Below, piece after piece: positions 43,258-51,662 of a stretch of 64,000 nucleotides of DNA (the first letter of the stretch is position 1; every line of letters starts with the position of its first letter). The stretch comes from Teretinema zuelzerae. GTDB lineage: Bacteria; Spirochaetota; Spirochaetia; Treponematales; Treponemataceae. The translations under genes and the position numbers were made by a program. The DNA lies in contig NZ_JAINWA010000001.1 in NCBI RefSeq assembly GCF_021021555.1, forward strand, positions 806,001 to 870,000, given 5' to 3'. A model generated the notes under the pieces. That model saw only the letters and a list, made by a program, of their open reading frames with translations. It was not told where the DNA came from and ran no database searches.

Positions 43258-43297
43258 GAAGGCGCCGATCAGAATCGAACTGATGCATAAAGGTTTT
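43258..43297 (-). repeat. Right attachment-site copy inside tRNA-Cys
   Basis: Forty bases identical to 34169-34208. They supply the anticodon-arm edge, variable region, T arm and 3' acceptor strand of the intact tRNA-Cys. Confidence 0.9.
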
Positions 43298-43331
43298 GCA
43301 GACCTCTCCCTTACCGCTTGGGTACGGCGCC
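43260..43331 (-). tRNA. tRNA-Cys (anticodon GCA)
   Basis: The 72-nt minus-strand sequence folds as a cloverleaf: acceptor GGCGCCG/CGGCGCC, D arm CCC-AAGCGGTAA-GGG, anticodon arm GAGGT-CTGCAAA-ACCTT with GCA, T arm ATCAG-TTCGATT-CTGAT, and discriminator U, typical of tRNA-Cys. CCA is not encoded. Its 3' half lies in the island's repeat, so each integration or excision rebuilds it. Confidence 0.96.
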
Positions 43332-43458
43332 GTGCAAAAAAGAATATAGCAGAAGGCATAAGTTTTGGCAAGGGACGGCCGCGCAGAATCGGCTTTTTTT
43401 CCTTTCAGGATAGAAGCAATGCGTGGTAGCATGGTATTCTGGCGGGAAAGGAAGGCTC

Positions 43459-43911
43459 ATGACAGAACTTAAGCCGGTGATTACGGTTCGGACGAAGGAC
43501 GCTGAGGCATGGTATACGGTCGTGTGGACGGCGCTGAAAAAGGCCGACAAATACGAAGTGACCATGAAGGTTCCCGCCGTTGCCGGCATCTGGGAGCTGT
43601 ACCGGATGGACAAGGAAAAAAAGCTGAATCTCCTGGCGGTAACCCATGCCTGGTACGGCGGCCTGCGGAGCCAGATCCGCGCGGCGATCGATCCGGATAC
43701 GACAGCAGATCCTTTGAGGAAGGCGGCGATCGAGGACGGGGAGCTGTATTTCCGGTATTCGATGTCCGATTCGCTTCCTGCTTTGCTGGACACGGTGTGG
43801 TTCCTCCATTCGATTTATTTTCCGCAGGACGTCCGCGTGGAGCATTCCGGCCGTTTTACCCGGATTTATCTGAACGAAAAGGCCCCGGACAAGGTGTACT
43901 GGCTTGAATAG
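43459..43911 (+). CDS. Conserved hypothetical protein, 150 residues
   Basis: No family is recognised. The protein is soluble and mixed alpha/beta: ITVRTKDAEAWYTVVWTALK, then VPAVAGIWELYRMDKEKKLN and TRIYLNEKAPDKVYWLE. It has no signal peptide and no catalytic motif that I can name. A GGAAAGGAAGG site precedes the ATG at 43459. It is just outside the island on the host side, next to tRNA-Cys, and its composition is like the host. Confidence 0.65.
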   Translation: MTELKPVITVRTKDAEAWYTVVWTALKKADKYEVTMKVPAVAGIWELYRMDKEKKLNLLAVTHAWYGGLRSQIRAAIDPDTTADPLRKAAIEDGELYFRYSMSDSLPALLDTVWFLHSIYFPQDVRVEHSGRFTRIYLNEKAPDKVYWLE

Positions 43912-43977
43912 TCCGCCCGGCGCGCGGAAACAACGCGCGCGGAACGTAGGCTCGGCGCGGCATCGCTTCCGGTTTTC

Positions 43978-44006
43978 TTGACTGGAGAGCACGCTCTCCG
44001 TACATT
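43978..44006 (+). promoter_or_regulatory. Promoter of trxB with palindrome in the spacer
   Basis: TTGACT (43978-43983), 17 bp, TACATT (44001-44006). The spacer contains GGAGAG-CACG-CTCTCC (43984-43999), a perfect palindrome between -35 and -10, the usual place for a MerR-type or repressor site. Confidence 0.5.
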
Positions 44007-44027
44007 TAAGCTATTAGGGAGTAATTC

Positions 44028-44990
44028 ATGGGCACCATTTACGACATGATCATTATAGGCGGCGGTCCGGCAGGGCTTTCAGCCGCGCAATACGCGGGAA
44101 GATCGAACCTGAAAACCCTCGTCATCGAGGAAAAGGGAGAAGGCGGCCAGGCTGTTCTGATAGACCGTCTGGAAAACTATCCGGGAATCCTGGAGCCGGT
44201 GAACGGCTACGAGTTCGCCTCCAACATGAAAGAACAGGCGGTGCGCTTCGGAGCGGAGTTCACTTACGGAAAGGTTACCGGGCTGGGCAAGAAGGGAGCG
44301 TATTTCAACATCCCGATCGAGTCCCCGGAAGCTGAGCCGGTCGCGTTCGAATCGCGGACGGTGCTGCTCGCAACGGGAGCCGAACACCGGAAGCTGGGCG
44401 TTCCGGGAGAAAACGAGTATTACGGCAAGGGCGTTTCGTACTGCGCCACCTGCGACGGCCCCTTTTTCAGAAACAAGCATATCGTTGTCGTGGGGGGCGG
44501 GGACGCGGCCTGCGACGAGGCCGGATTCCTGGCCCACCTGACCGACCGGGTCACTATGGTGCACCGCAAGGGCCAGTTCCGGGCGCAAAAGGCGCTCGCG
44601 GAGCGGACCCTGCATAACCCGCACATCAACGTTCGGTTCAATACCGTCGTGTCGGAAATCAAGGGTTCCGGAGGCTCTCCGGACAAGGTGACCGGCGTGG
44701 TTCTGAAAAACGCCGAAACGGGAGAGGAAGAAACCCTCGCCTGCGACGCGGTGTTCATTTTCGTCGGGATGATTCCCAGAACCGAGCTGGCGAGTCTGGC
44801 AAAACAGGACGAAAACGGGTATCTTGTAACGGACGAACATATGCAAACCTCCATCCGCGGTCTTTTCGCCGCCGGAGATTTGCGGGCGAAGCCCTTCCGC
44901 CAGGTGGTAACCGCCGTAGCGGACGGAGCGATCGCGGCGCACAGCGCCTCCGCCTGCATAGACGAACAACGCTGCGGCCTGGGATCCTGA
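44028..44990 (+). CDS. trxB: Thioredoxin reductase
   Basis: The 320-residue protein has the FAD loop IIGGGPAGLSAAQYAGRS, the redox-active CATC in VSYCATCDGPFFRNK, the NADPH loop VVVGGGDAACDEAGFLA and the late FAGD motif FAAGDLRAKPFRQV. It reduces thioredoxin with NADPH in the cytoplasm. AGGGAG precedes the ATG. No thioredoxin gene is adjacent. The palindrome in its promoter suggests regulation, perhaps by redox stress. Confidence 0.95.
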   Translation: MGTIYDMIIIGGGPAGLSAAQYAGRSNLKTLVIEEKGEGGQAVLIDRLENYPGILEPVNGYEFASNMKEQAVRFGAEFTYGKVTGLGKKGAYFNIPIESPEAEPVAFESRTVLLATGAEHRKLGVPGENEYYGKGVSYCATCDGPFFRNKHIVVVGGGDAACDEAGFLAHLTDRVTMVHRKGQFRAQKALAERTLHNPHINVRFNTVVSEIKGSGGSPDKVTGVVLKNAETGEEETLACDAVFIFVGMIPRTELASLAKQDENGYLVTDEHMQTSIRGLFAAGDLRAKPFRQVVTAVADGAIAAHSASACIDEQRCGLGS

Positions 44991-45026
44991 TTCAGGCGCG
45001 GACTCCACTTTCGGGGTAGACATCCG

Positions 45027-45914
45027 ATGGGTTCTTATAGTTTTCGCCGTAAACCGGGGCGATTCGTCCCGGTTTTTTTGTGTATCGGAGCCTTTCTCGC
45101 TCCTCCAGCCCGACTCGCCGCCCTTCCCTCCTCTCAGAACGGCGAGTCTTCCCCGCACGCCCGTGATCAGACGCGGCTTCCTCATTTCCGCGATACGGCC
45201 CCTCCGGGCGAACTCGCCGCCGCCATAGCGAACGCGATGACCGACGAAGAACTGCTTTCCCAGATATTGATGTTCGGCTGGGCCGGCTCCGATCCGAGCA
45301 AGGAAGTCATCGACTGGGTTTCACTGCGGTCTCTGGGAAGCATCAAAGTATTCGGCTGGAACACGGACAACACGGAAAAAGTCGCCTCCTCGGTGGGCCT
45401 CTTGCAAAAGCTCGCCCTGAAAAACAGATTCGGGATTCCCCTCTTTGTGGCGACCGACCAGGAAGGCGGCTGGATCAGGCACATCAAGGGCAAAACCAGC
45501 GATACGCCCGGAAATCTCGCGATCGGCGCGTCGGGCCTGCCTTCGGACGCCTGGCATTCGGGCTACTACATCGGCAGAGAGCTCGCGGCTCTGGGAATCA
45601 ATCTCAATTTCGCCCCGACGCTCGACCTCTATACGGATCACGATTCCACGGTGATCGGGCCGCGGTCCTTCGGCGAAAACCCCGAAGCCGCGGGGATTCT
45701 GGGAGCCGCGTTCTCGCAGGGAAGCAGGAAGGCGGGCGTGCTTTCAACGGCCAAGCATTTTCCCGGGCACGGACATACCGGGCTCGACAGCCACGGATAC
45801 CTGCCGGTGATCGATATCGACGAAGAAACGCTCAGGAACAGGGAGCTTATTCCCTTCGTCTACCTGATCCGGTCGGGATCATACACCGTCAAACTTCCCT
45901 GCCCCGTCGTCTGA
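45027..45914 (+). pseudogene. GH3 family N-acetylhexosaminidase-like gene, 3' truncated
   Basis: The 295-residue product has a signal peptide (FVPVFLCIGAFLAPPARLAA) and the GH3 N-terminal barrel: FGIPLFVATDQEGG, NLNFAPTLDLYTDHDSTVIGPRSFG, and the NagZ-type catalytic loop STAKHFPGHGHTGLDSHGY. Similarity to the family holds to ELIPF (about 45858). The following 18 residues are the antisense of the proC fragment. The last part of the barrel is missing, so the gene has lost its 3' end by a rearrangement. The loop residues needed for catalysis survive, but folding is doubtful. Confidence 0.8.
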
Positions 45915-45982
45915 ACCACCGCCTCCATGAGAGCCGATCCCATCACGCCGATTCCGATGCAGCCGATCTTTATTCTGTTCAT
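45860..45982 (-). pseudogene. proC: Pyrroline-5-carboxylate reductase, first 40 residues only
   Basis: It starts one base after the proB stop (TAA then ATG). The product begins MNRIKIGCIGIGVMGSALME, the ProC Rossmann start, then runs to a TAG at 45860. The remaining ~220 residues are missing and the DNA passes into the GH3 gene on the other strand. The gene order proA-proB-proC would give a complete proline pathway; its loss here implies that proC is elsewhere or that the strain lacks it. Confidence 0.75.
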
Positions 45983-46780
45983 TTATGCCTCCCGGGCCAA
46001 AAAAAGCGTGCCGGCGCGTTTTCCGTCCGCCAGGGAGAGAAGACACTGTTCCCTGCCCCCGTTCGCCAAAAGCATCGGGATTCCGTACGCAGTAACCTTC
46101 TCGGCGGCTTCCAGCTTCGTCTGGATTCCGCCGGTTCCGAAGCCGTTCGTAGAACCGATGGTGATGGTGTTCCGCAGCGTCGTAATATCGGGAACGCGCT
46201 CGATAAGGCGGGCGTCGGGGAATTCTTTCGGATTTTTTTCGAACACGCCGTCGATGTCGCTGAAGAGGATGAGCAGATCCGCGCTCCACAGTATCGCGGT
46301 CAGCGCGCTCAGGTTATCGTTGTCTCCGATTTTGATTTCCTCGTAGGAAACGGAGTCGTTTTCATTGATAATGGGCACGACTCCCTCGTCCACCAGGGTG
46401 AATATGGTATTGCGCATGTTCAGCGTGCGGTGGTCGTCCTGGAAGTCCTCTTTCGTCAGCAACAGCTGTCCGATATGGATGTTGCGCGAAGCGAAGGCGT
46501 TCCGCCAGTGGTCCATGAGCTCGACCTGGCCGATCGCGCAGAGGGCCTGGCGGTAGTGGATGTCCTTTTTACGGGCCCAGCGGTCCAGGGTCGAAACGCC
46601 GGCTACCTGCGCTCCGGAAGAAACCAGAACGATCTGCTTTCCCTGCTTCATGAGTTCGGCGCACTGGGAGGCGAAATCCGCCATGAACTCGGGGTTTATG
46701 GTTCCGTCCGCCTTGGCGAGGGTATTGGATCCGATTTTAATGACGATTTTGCGGGCGTCCGCTATTGCTTGCGAGATCAT
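45983..46780 (-). CDS. proB: Glutamate 5-kinase, short form
   Basis: The 265-residue amino-acid kinase has IVIKIGSNTLA (ATP/phosphate loop), IVLVSSGAQVAG, IPIINENDSVS-type VPIINENDSVSYEE, GDNDNLSALTAILWSADLLI and GTGGIQTKLEAAEKV. The C-terminal PUA domain of the E. coli enzyme is absent, as in many bacteria. It makes glutamyl phosphate for proline synthesis. The ATG overlaps proA by four bases (ATGA). Confidence 0.94.
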   Translation of the reverse strand: MISQAIADARKIVIKIGSNTLAKADGTINPEFMADFASQCAELMKQGKQIVLVSSGAQVAGVSTLDRWARKKDIHYRQALCAIGQVELMDHWRNAFASRNIHIGQLLLTKEDFQDDHRTLNMRNTIFTLVDEGVVPIINENDSVSYEEIKIGDNDNLSALTAILWSADLLILFSDIDGVFEKNPKEFPDARLIERVPDITTLRNTITIGSTNGFGTGGIQTKLEAAEKVTAYGIPMLLANGGREQCLLSLADGKRAGTLFLAREA

Positions 46781-48066
46781 GGCCGAATGTGTCCTTCTCC
46801 GTCTATCAGAAATTTCGTAGTAGTCAACGCGGTAAGGCCCATGGGTCCGCGCGCGTGGAGCTTTTGGGTGCTGATGCCGAGCTCGGCGCCCATGCCGAAC
46901 TGGCCGCCGTCGGTGAACCTGATCGAAGCGTTCACGTAGACGCAGGAGGCGTCTACCGAATTCTGGAAATATCGGGCCCGTTCGAGGCTTGAGGTAACGA
47001 TGGTTTCAGAATGCTTCGTATTGTGAGCGTTTATGTACTCGACCGCTTCCTCCACCGAATCGACGATGCGAACGGCCATGACGTAGTCGAGGAACTCCAT
47101 GCCCCAATCCGAATCCTCCGCGCGTACGACGTTCTCGGGACCGGAAAGCACGGAAAAAGACCTGCCGTCGCAGCGCAGCTCTACTCCGCCGGGGCGTCCG
47201 GTTTTCGCGGCGTATTTCGCGAATGCCGAGCGGAGGGCGGGAAGAACGGCCTCCGCCTTGTCGCGGTGCACCAGAAGGCACTCCAGCGAATTGCAGGCGG
47301 CGGGTTTTTGGATTTTAGAGTTTTCCGCGATGGCTACCGCCATCTCGGGATCGGCGTCCGAGTCTACATAGACATGGCATACGCCCGAACCGGTTTCGAT
47401 CACCGGAACGCGGGCGGTTTCGACCACGCGGCGAATCAGGGACGCGCCTCCGCGGGGAAGGGCTACGTCTATCTTGCCGCGGGCGCCGAGTATCCAGTCC
47501 ACGTCGGCGTGGGAGTCGGCTCCCGTTCCGGGTTCTGACAGGGCGACCGCGTCGCTTTCGCCGCCGGATGCGGCAAGGCCCGAGCGGATCGCGGAAACGA
47601 TTACGCGGTTGGATTCGAGCGCGGAGGAGCTCCCCCGCAACAGAACGGCGTTGCCGCTTTTATAGGCAAGGGCGAAGGCGTCGACCGTGACGTTCGGGCG
47701 GGATTCGTAGATGACGGCGGCGACTCCCAGAGGGACGCGCACCTGGCGGATTTCAAGGCCGTTCGGCACCTTCCACCCGGCTATCACCTGGCCGACCGGA
47801 TCGGTCTGTTCGATGAGGACATGAAGGGAAGCGATGATGTCGTCCAGGGACGAATCCGAAAGCGCGAGGCGGGCGATCATCGCTTCGCTCGTGCCGCCTG
47901 CCCGGGCGCGCTCGACGTCCCGCCTGTTCGCGGAAAGGATGTCGGCGCGGGCTGCGTCTAAAGCGGCGGCGGCTCCCGCGAGGGCGGCGTTCTTTTTTTC
48001 GGCGGGGCTCAGCGCCAGACGGGCGGAAGCGAGCCGCAACGAAGCGCAAACAGCATCCAGATCCAT
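46777..48066 (-). CDS. proA: Gamma-glutamyl phosphate reductase
   Basis: The 429-residue aldehyde-dehydrogenase-fold enzyme has VPLGVAAVIYESRPNVTVDA, GNAVLLRGSSSALESN and the catalytic cysteine in KPAACNSLECLLVH, with HSETIVTSSLERARYF later. It reduces glutamyl phosphate to the semialdehyde with NADPH, after ProB. AGGAGAG precedes the ATG. It is the first gene of proA-proB-proC. Confidence 0.95.
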   Translation of the reverse strand: MDLDAVCASLRLASARLALSPAEKKNAALAGAAAALDAARADILSANRRDVERARAGGTSEAMIARLALSDSSLDDIIASLHVLIEQTDPVGQVIAGWKVPNGLEIRQVRVPLGVAAVIYESRPNVTVDAFALAYKSGNAVLLRGSSSALESNRVIVSAIRSGLAASGGESDAVALSEPGTGADSHADVDWILGARGKIDVALPRGGASLIRRVVETARVPVIETGSGVCHVYVDSDADPEMAVAIAENSKIQKPAACNSLECLLVHRDKAEAVLPALRSAFAKYAAKTGRPGGVELRCDGRSFSVLSGPENVVRAEDSDWGMEFLDYVMAVRIVDSVEEAVEYINAHNTKHSETIVTSSLERARYFQNSVDASCVYVNASIRFTDGGQFGMGAELGISTQKLHARGPMGLTALTTTKFLIDGEGHIRP

Positions 48067-48188
48067 GGAACTCTCCTAGCTCGCCGTTGAGTCGACTCCG
48101 GGCCCTGTCCAACGGCCGTCATGATATAACGGTTCGCGAAAGTCCGGTCCGGAAGCCCCGGATCGGATCGAACCGCAGTAAAAAAAAA

Positions 48189-48758
48189 TCAGAAATTAGC
48201 GAGGAAGCAGATGCCCAGCAGCACGGCTACGCGGCACTTTTCCTCCGACCAGTCCTTGTGAGGAGGCACGTTGTTGATGTAGTACCAGAAGAATCCGAAA
48301 TCGGGGTCGATGCGAACCGCGTATTCAAGGAAGCCGTCGTGCTTCGCGAGGGAACCGAACAGGAGATACACCACGTCGTGCAAAACCGGCAGAAATTCCG
48401 ACAGAGCAGTATGATAGTCGTACCGCGAAAGATTCGAACACAGGGTTTTGATGCGGAAGATCATCTCTTCCTTCATCGCCTCGTCGGCCTTTTCTACCCA
48501 GGTTTTCTGCACCAAAAGCTCGATATTCCGTTGAAAGCCCTGCACGAGCTTTTTTTCAGATTCATTGCGGAGATCCGTTTTCTCTCCGATTACGGAGGAA
48601 AAGACTCCTGCGTCGCCGAACGCTGCTGCCAATTCGAGGGCGTCGCCGGATAAAGAGGCCTCTCCTGCCGCGCCCAGGAAACGGGGCAGCACCTCGGAAT
48701 AAGCCTTTTTCACAACGGCAGGCATGGTGTCATCATTCTCGAAGATGGAAGTTTGCAT
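48189..48758 (-). CDS. Hypothetical helical protein, 189 residues
   Basis: No family is recognised. The protein is mostly helical, with charged helices such as SEKKLVQGFQRNIELLVQKT and KADEAMKEEMIFRIKTLCSN. Late segments include SLAKHDGFLEYAVRIDPDFG and a hydrophobic C-terminal CRVAVLLGICFLANF. The late segment could be a short TM anchor. A TTGACA promoter ends five bases before the ATG (no Shine-Dalgarno). It is divergent from def. Confidence 0.65.
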   Translation of the reverse strand: MQTSIFENDDTMPAVVKKAYSEVLPRFLGAAGEASLSGDALELAAAFGDAGVFSSVIGEKTDLRNESEKKLVQGFQRNIELLVQKTWVEKADEAMKEEMIFRIKTLCSNLSRYDYHTALSEFLPVLHDVVYLLFGSLAKHDGFLEYAVRIDPDFGFFWYYINNVPPHKDWSEEKCRVAVLLGICFLANF

Positions 48759-48763
48759 AGCTA

Positions 48764-48792
48764 AAAGTGACTTTTTTTCCCCCTTGTGTCAA
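48764..48792 (-). promoter_or_regulatory. Promoter of the 189-residue gene, leaderless type
   Basis: On the minus strand TTGACA (48792-48787), 17-bp spacer, CACTTT (48769-48764), then five bases to the ATG at 48758. Confidence 0.5.
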
Positions 48793-48819
48793 GACGGACG
48801 GCGCTCCGCGCCTGTCTTA

Positions 48820-48849
48820 TTGACCATGAACGGCTAAAACAAGTACTTT
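48820..48849 (+). promoter_or_regulatory. Promoter of def-fmt-PASTA, leaderless type
   Basis: TTGACC (48820-48825), 18-bp spacer, TACTTT (48844-48849), then six bases to the def ATG at 48856, with no Shine-Dalgarno. Confidence 0.55.
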
Positions 48850-48855
48850 ACATAT

Positions 48856-49359
48856 ATGAAGGTAATGACTTTAGGGGACGAAGTCCTCAGAATAAAAGCG
48901 GAACCGGTTGCCGAGGTAACCGACGAAATTCGCGAGCTGATCCGCGAAATGTTCGTCACCATGAAGGTGGAAGACGGCATCGGTTTGGCGGCTCCCCAGA
49001 TAGGCAAAAGCATTCGTTTGTTCGTCGTCCAGGCGGACGACGATGTGGAACGAGCGTTCATAAATCCCCAAATTATCGAAACAAGCCTCGAGACCGAATC
49101 CTATGAAGAAGGGTGCCTGAGCATACCGAAGCAATACGAAGAAGTAATCAGGCCGTCGAGAGTCACCGTGCAAGCGCTGAACGAGCGCGGCCGCCGGTTT
49201 ACTCTCGAAGCGGACGGCCTTCTCGCGCGGGTGATTCAGCACGAATACGATCACCTTGACGGGGTTCTTTTCATCGACCGGATCGATCCGGATAAAAAAG
49301 AAAAGATAGAGAAAAAACTTCTGAAAAAAGCCGAAAAAGAAGCCCGCAAGGCGGAGTAA
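48856..49359 (+). CDS. def: Peptide deformylase
   Basis: The 167-residue metalloprotease has the three family motifs: GIGLAAPQIG, EGCLSIP and QHEYDHLDGVLF (metal ligands Cys and two His). It removes the formyl group from new proteins. It is first in def-fmt-PASTA; the fmt ATG lies four bases after its stop. The C-terminal tail is lysine-rich (KKEKIEKKLLKKAEKEARK). Confidence 0.96.
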   Translation: MKVMTLGDEVLRIKAEPVAEVTDEIRELIREMFVTMKVEDGIGLAAPQIGKSIRLFVVQADDDVERAFINPQIIETSLETESYEEGCLSIPKQYEEVIRPSRVTVQALNERGRRFTLEADGLLARVIQHEYDHLDGVLFIDRIDPDKKEKIEKKLLKKAEKEARKAE

Positions 49360-49363
49360 GCCC

Positions 49364-50409
49364 ATGCTGAAGATTATTTTCGCCGGCACGCCCGAATGCG
49401 CGGCGCCGGCGCTCGAAGCGATCGCGAAGCGTCATCGCGTGGTCGGGGTGCTCACCAACCCCCCGGCGTCCCAGGGTCGCCACCGGGAGCTCGTACCGAG
49501 CCCGGTCATGCAGGCGGCGCAGAAGCTCATCGACAACGGAACGCTCCCCCCCATACGCCGATCTTCGCGCCGGAGAAAATCACCGACGAGGTTCGTTCGG
49601 CCATAGCGGAAACAGAAGCCGATCTCATGGTGTGCTTCGCCTTCGGAAAAATCTTCGGCCCCAAAACGCTCTCCCTCTTTCCTCTCGGCTCGATAAACAT
49701 ACACCCCTCTCTCCTCCCCCGCTGGAGGGGCTGCGCCCCGGTTCCCGCCGCGATTCTCGCCCGGGACGCCGAAACCGGCATCACGATACAGAAAATCGTG
49801 CGCGAAATGGACGCAGGCGATATTCTCGCGCAGGTCCGCTTTCCGCTCGACGGAACCGAAACCGCAGACTCCCTCCTTGAGCGGGCGGCCCGGGACAGCG
49901 CTCCGCTCGTTCTCGAGGTTTTGGACGCAATAGAAAACGGCACTGCACAGGCGACGCCCCAGGATTCGTCCCGGGCGACCTACTCCGCCCTCCTGTGCAA
50001 GGAAGACGGGGAAATCGACTGGACCGCATCCGCGGAGGATATCGACGCGAAAATACGGGCATTCACCTCCTGGCCGGGAGCCTGGACCCGAAAAGGGGAA
50101 CAAATCCTGATGATCCTCGAAGCGGCAGTCTGGAAGGGAACGCAGGAACAGGCGTTCATCGCGGCAGAAGGCTCAGGCGGGCTGCAAAAGACCGCTCATC
50201 AGGACACCCCCGCCTTCGCGCCCGGAACGGTCATCGGAACCGACAGAAGGAATGGAATTCTTGTCGCGGCAGGAACAGGAACGCTGGCGCTGAAAAAGCT
50301 TCAGTGGAGAACGAAGAAACCTTTGGACTGGAAGTCTTTTTTAAATGGAAGCAGGGATTTTCCCGGCTCCGTGCTCGGCGGGGAACCGAAGACCGAAACG
50401 GAAGGCTGA
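49364..50409 (+). pseudogene. fmt: Methionyl-tRNA formyltransferase, frameshifted in a C7 tract
   Basis: The first frame begins MLKIIFAGTPECAAPALEAI, the Fmt start, and runs to KLIDNGTLPP, then goes out of frame at CCCCCCC (49546-49552). The next frame resumes with TPIFAPEKITDEV and continues through INIHPSLLPRWRGCAPV (catalytic region, family form of HxSLLP) to 50409. One added C would join them. The joined protein, ~348 residues, is slightly longer than usual because of an insert near residues 270-290. Formylation is normally needed for initiation, so a real loss would be notable. Ribosomal slippage on the C run is also possible. Confidence 0.85.
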
Positions 50410-50460
50410 ACGATACGATAGACACCCCCGTGCGTCGGGGAAACTTTTCAAGGAAGATAT

Positions 50461-51507
50461 ATGAAATTTCAACTTTCGGATTTACGCATCGATTTCGACG
50501 AACTGGTACGCAAGTACAATGAAAATTCGCGGATCATCATAGGAACCGCCCTCGCCGTTCTCCTGGCGGCCGCGGGTACCGGAGTCGCGGTGTTTTTTCT
50601 CGCGCTGCGCCCGGCGGAAAAGGTGATGGTTCCGGACATCAGGGGAAAGGATCTTCCGGTCGCCCTGATCGAAATGCAGAACCGAGAGCTGTATCCGAAA
50701 ATCCAGCTTCGCTACTCCGACAATCCCCACGACAAGGGCACGATTCTTGAACAGCAGCCTTCGCCCGGCTCCATCGTAAAAGCAGGCAGAAGGATAAATC
50801 TCGTCGTCAGCCGCGGCGTCATCGTAGACCGGGTGGAGAACTACCTGGGGCAAAACATCGACGAGCTGAAAATCCATCTGCAGGCTCTCTTTTCGTCGAG
50901 CGCGAATCCCCTGCTTTCCGTCGCGGAGCCCCTGATGTACCGCTACAGCGCGGAAGCCGCCGGAACCATCCTCGAGCAGGATCCGCCCCCCGATACGCCG
51001 ATAACCGCCCCGGTGAAGCTGACGCTCGCCGTAAGCCGCGGACCGCAGAACGACCAGGCGAAGGTGCCGGACGTTACAGGATTGACCATCCGCCAAGTCC
51101 TCGCGGCGATGGAGGAGAGCCAGGTGCTGTTCGATTTCACAGCGCGCGCTCCGGAAGGCGATGAGACGGCAGGAACCGTGGTATCGCAGATGCCCGCCGG
51201 CGGTTCGACGGTAACCACCTGGACGCGCGTACCGGCGGTCGTCGCGATGCCGGCGAAAAGCCCGGACGGAAAGGTGTACGGCATACTGGCGGAAAATCTT
51301 CCCGTGTATCCCTATCCCTTCCAGATCCGCATCGACGCGGTGTCTCCCCAGGGCGAACGGAAACCCCTTGTGTCCCTCAAGCATCCGGGAGGCCCGCTGA
51401 CGGTTCCCTATGCGCTTGAGGAAGGAACCGTGCTGGTGCTCAATATTCTGAACAAGGAAGCCGCGAGCTTCGAAGTGCGCGCGGAGCAGACGGAAGCCGC
51501 CGAGTAG
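50461..51507 (+). CDS. Membrane-anchored PASTA-domain protein
   Basis: The 348-residue protein has a TM helix at ~24-49 (IIIGTALAVLLAAAGTGVAVFFL) and then three PASTA repeats (VMVPDIRGKDLPVALIEMQN; VDRVENYLGQNIDELKIHLQ; AKVPDVTGLTIRQVLAAMEE). PASTA domains bind peptidoglycan or muropeptides and usually sit on kinases or penicillin-binding proteins, but no kinase is fused here. A C-terminal ~100 residues is unassigned. It follows fmt with an AAGGAAG site, so def-fmt-PASTA form one operon. Confidence 0.85.
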   Translation: MKFQLSDLRIDFDELVRKYNENSRIIIGTALAVLLAAAGTGVAVFFLALRPAEKVMVPDIRGKDLPVALIEMQNRELYPKIQLRYSDNPHDKGTILEQQPSPGSIVKAGRRINLVVSRGVIVDRVENYLGQNIDELKIHLQALFSSSANPLLSVAEPLMYRYSAEAAGTILEQDPPPDTPITAPVKLTLAVSRGPQNDQAKVPDVTGLTIRQVLAAMEESQVLFDFTARAPEGDETAGTVVSQMPAGGSTVTTWTRVPAVVAMPAKSPDGKVYGILAENLPVYPYPFQIRIDAVSPQGERKPLVSLKHPGGPLTVPYALEEGTVLVLNILNKEAASFEVRAEQTEAAE

Positions 51508-51604
51508 CCCGGTACGCAGGGGCGCCCGGAGTACCGGGGCGCCCGGAAATCCAGGCAGCTTGGGACGCCCGGGCGCTACGGTAAAACCACCGGGATATGT
51601 AAAA

Positions 51605-51647
51605 AAAAAGGCCGCTAGAAAACAAAGGGTTTTCTAGCGGCCTTTTT
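51605..51647. terminator. Bidirectional terminator between the PASTA gene and the antiporter
   Basis: AAAAAGGCCGCTAGAAAAC (51605-51623) pairs with GTTTTCTAGCGGCCTTTTT (51629-51647), 19 bp with a 5-nt loop and A/T runs on both sides. It serves both convergent genes. Confidence 0.92.
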
Positions 51648-51662
51648 CATTAACGAATCCTG

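Larger units (their letters stand above)
34169..43297. mobile_element. tRNA-Cys-integrated genomic island, about 9.1 kb
   Basis: The island is framed by a 40-bp direct repeat of the tRNA-Cys 3' part. A tyrosine recombinase (41815-43146) lies next to the intact tRNA, with an excisionase-like gene (41467-41709) downstream. TTGCTTACA repeats, candidate integrase arm sites, occur near both ends. Base composition is more AT-rich than the flanks. Cargo: YjfB-like protein, hemerythrin, flavodiiron protein, PAS/HD-GYP protein. A degenerate IS256 lies inside. No conjugation or phage structural genes are seen, so it is a small integrative island that may depend on others for transfer. Confidence 0.88.
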
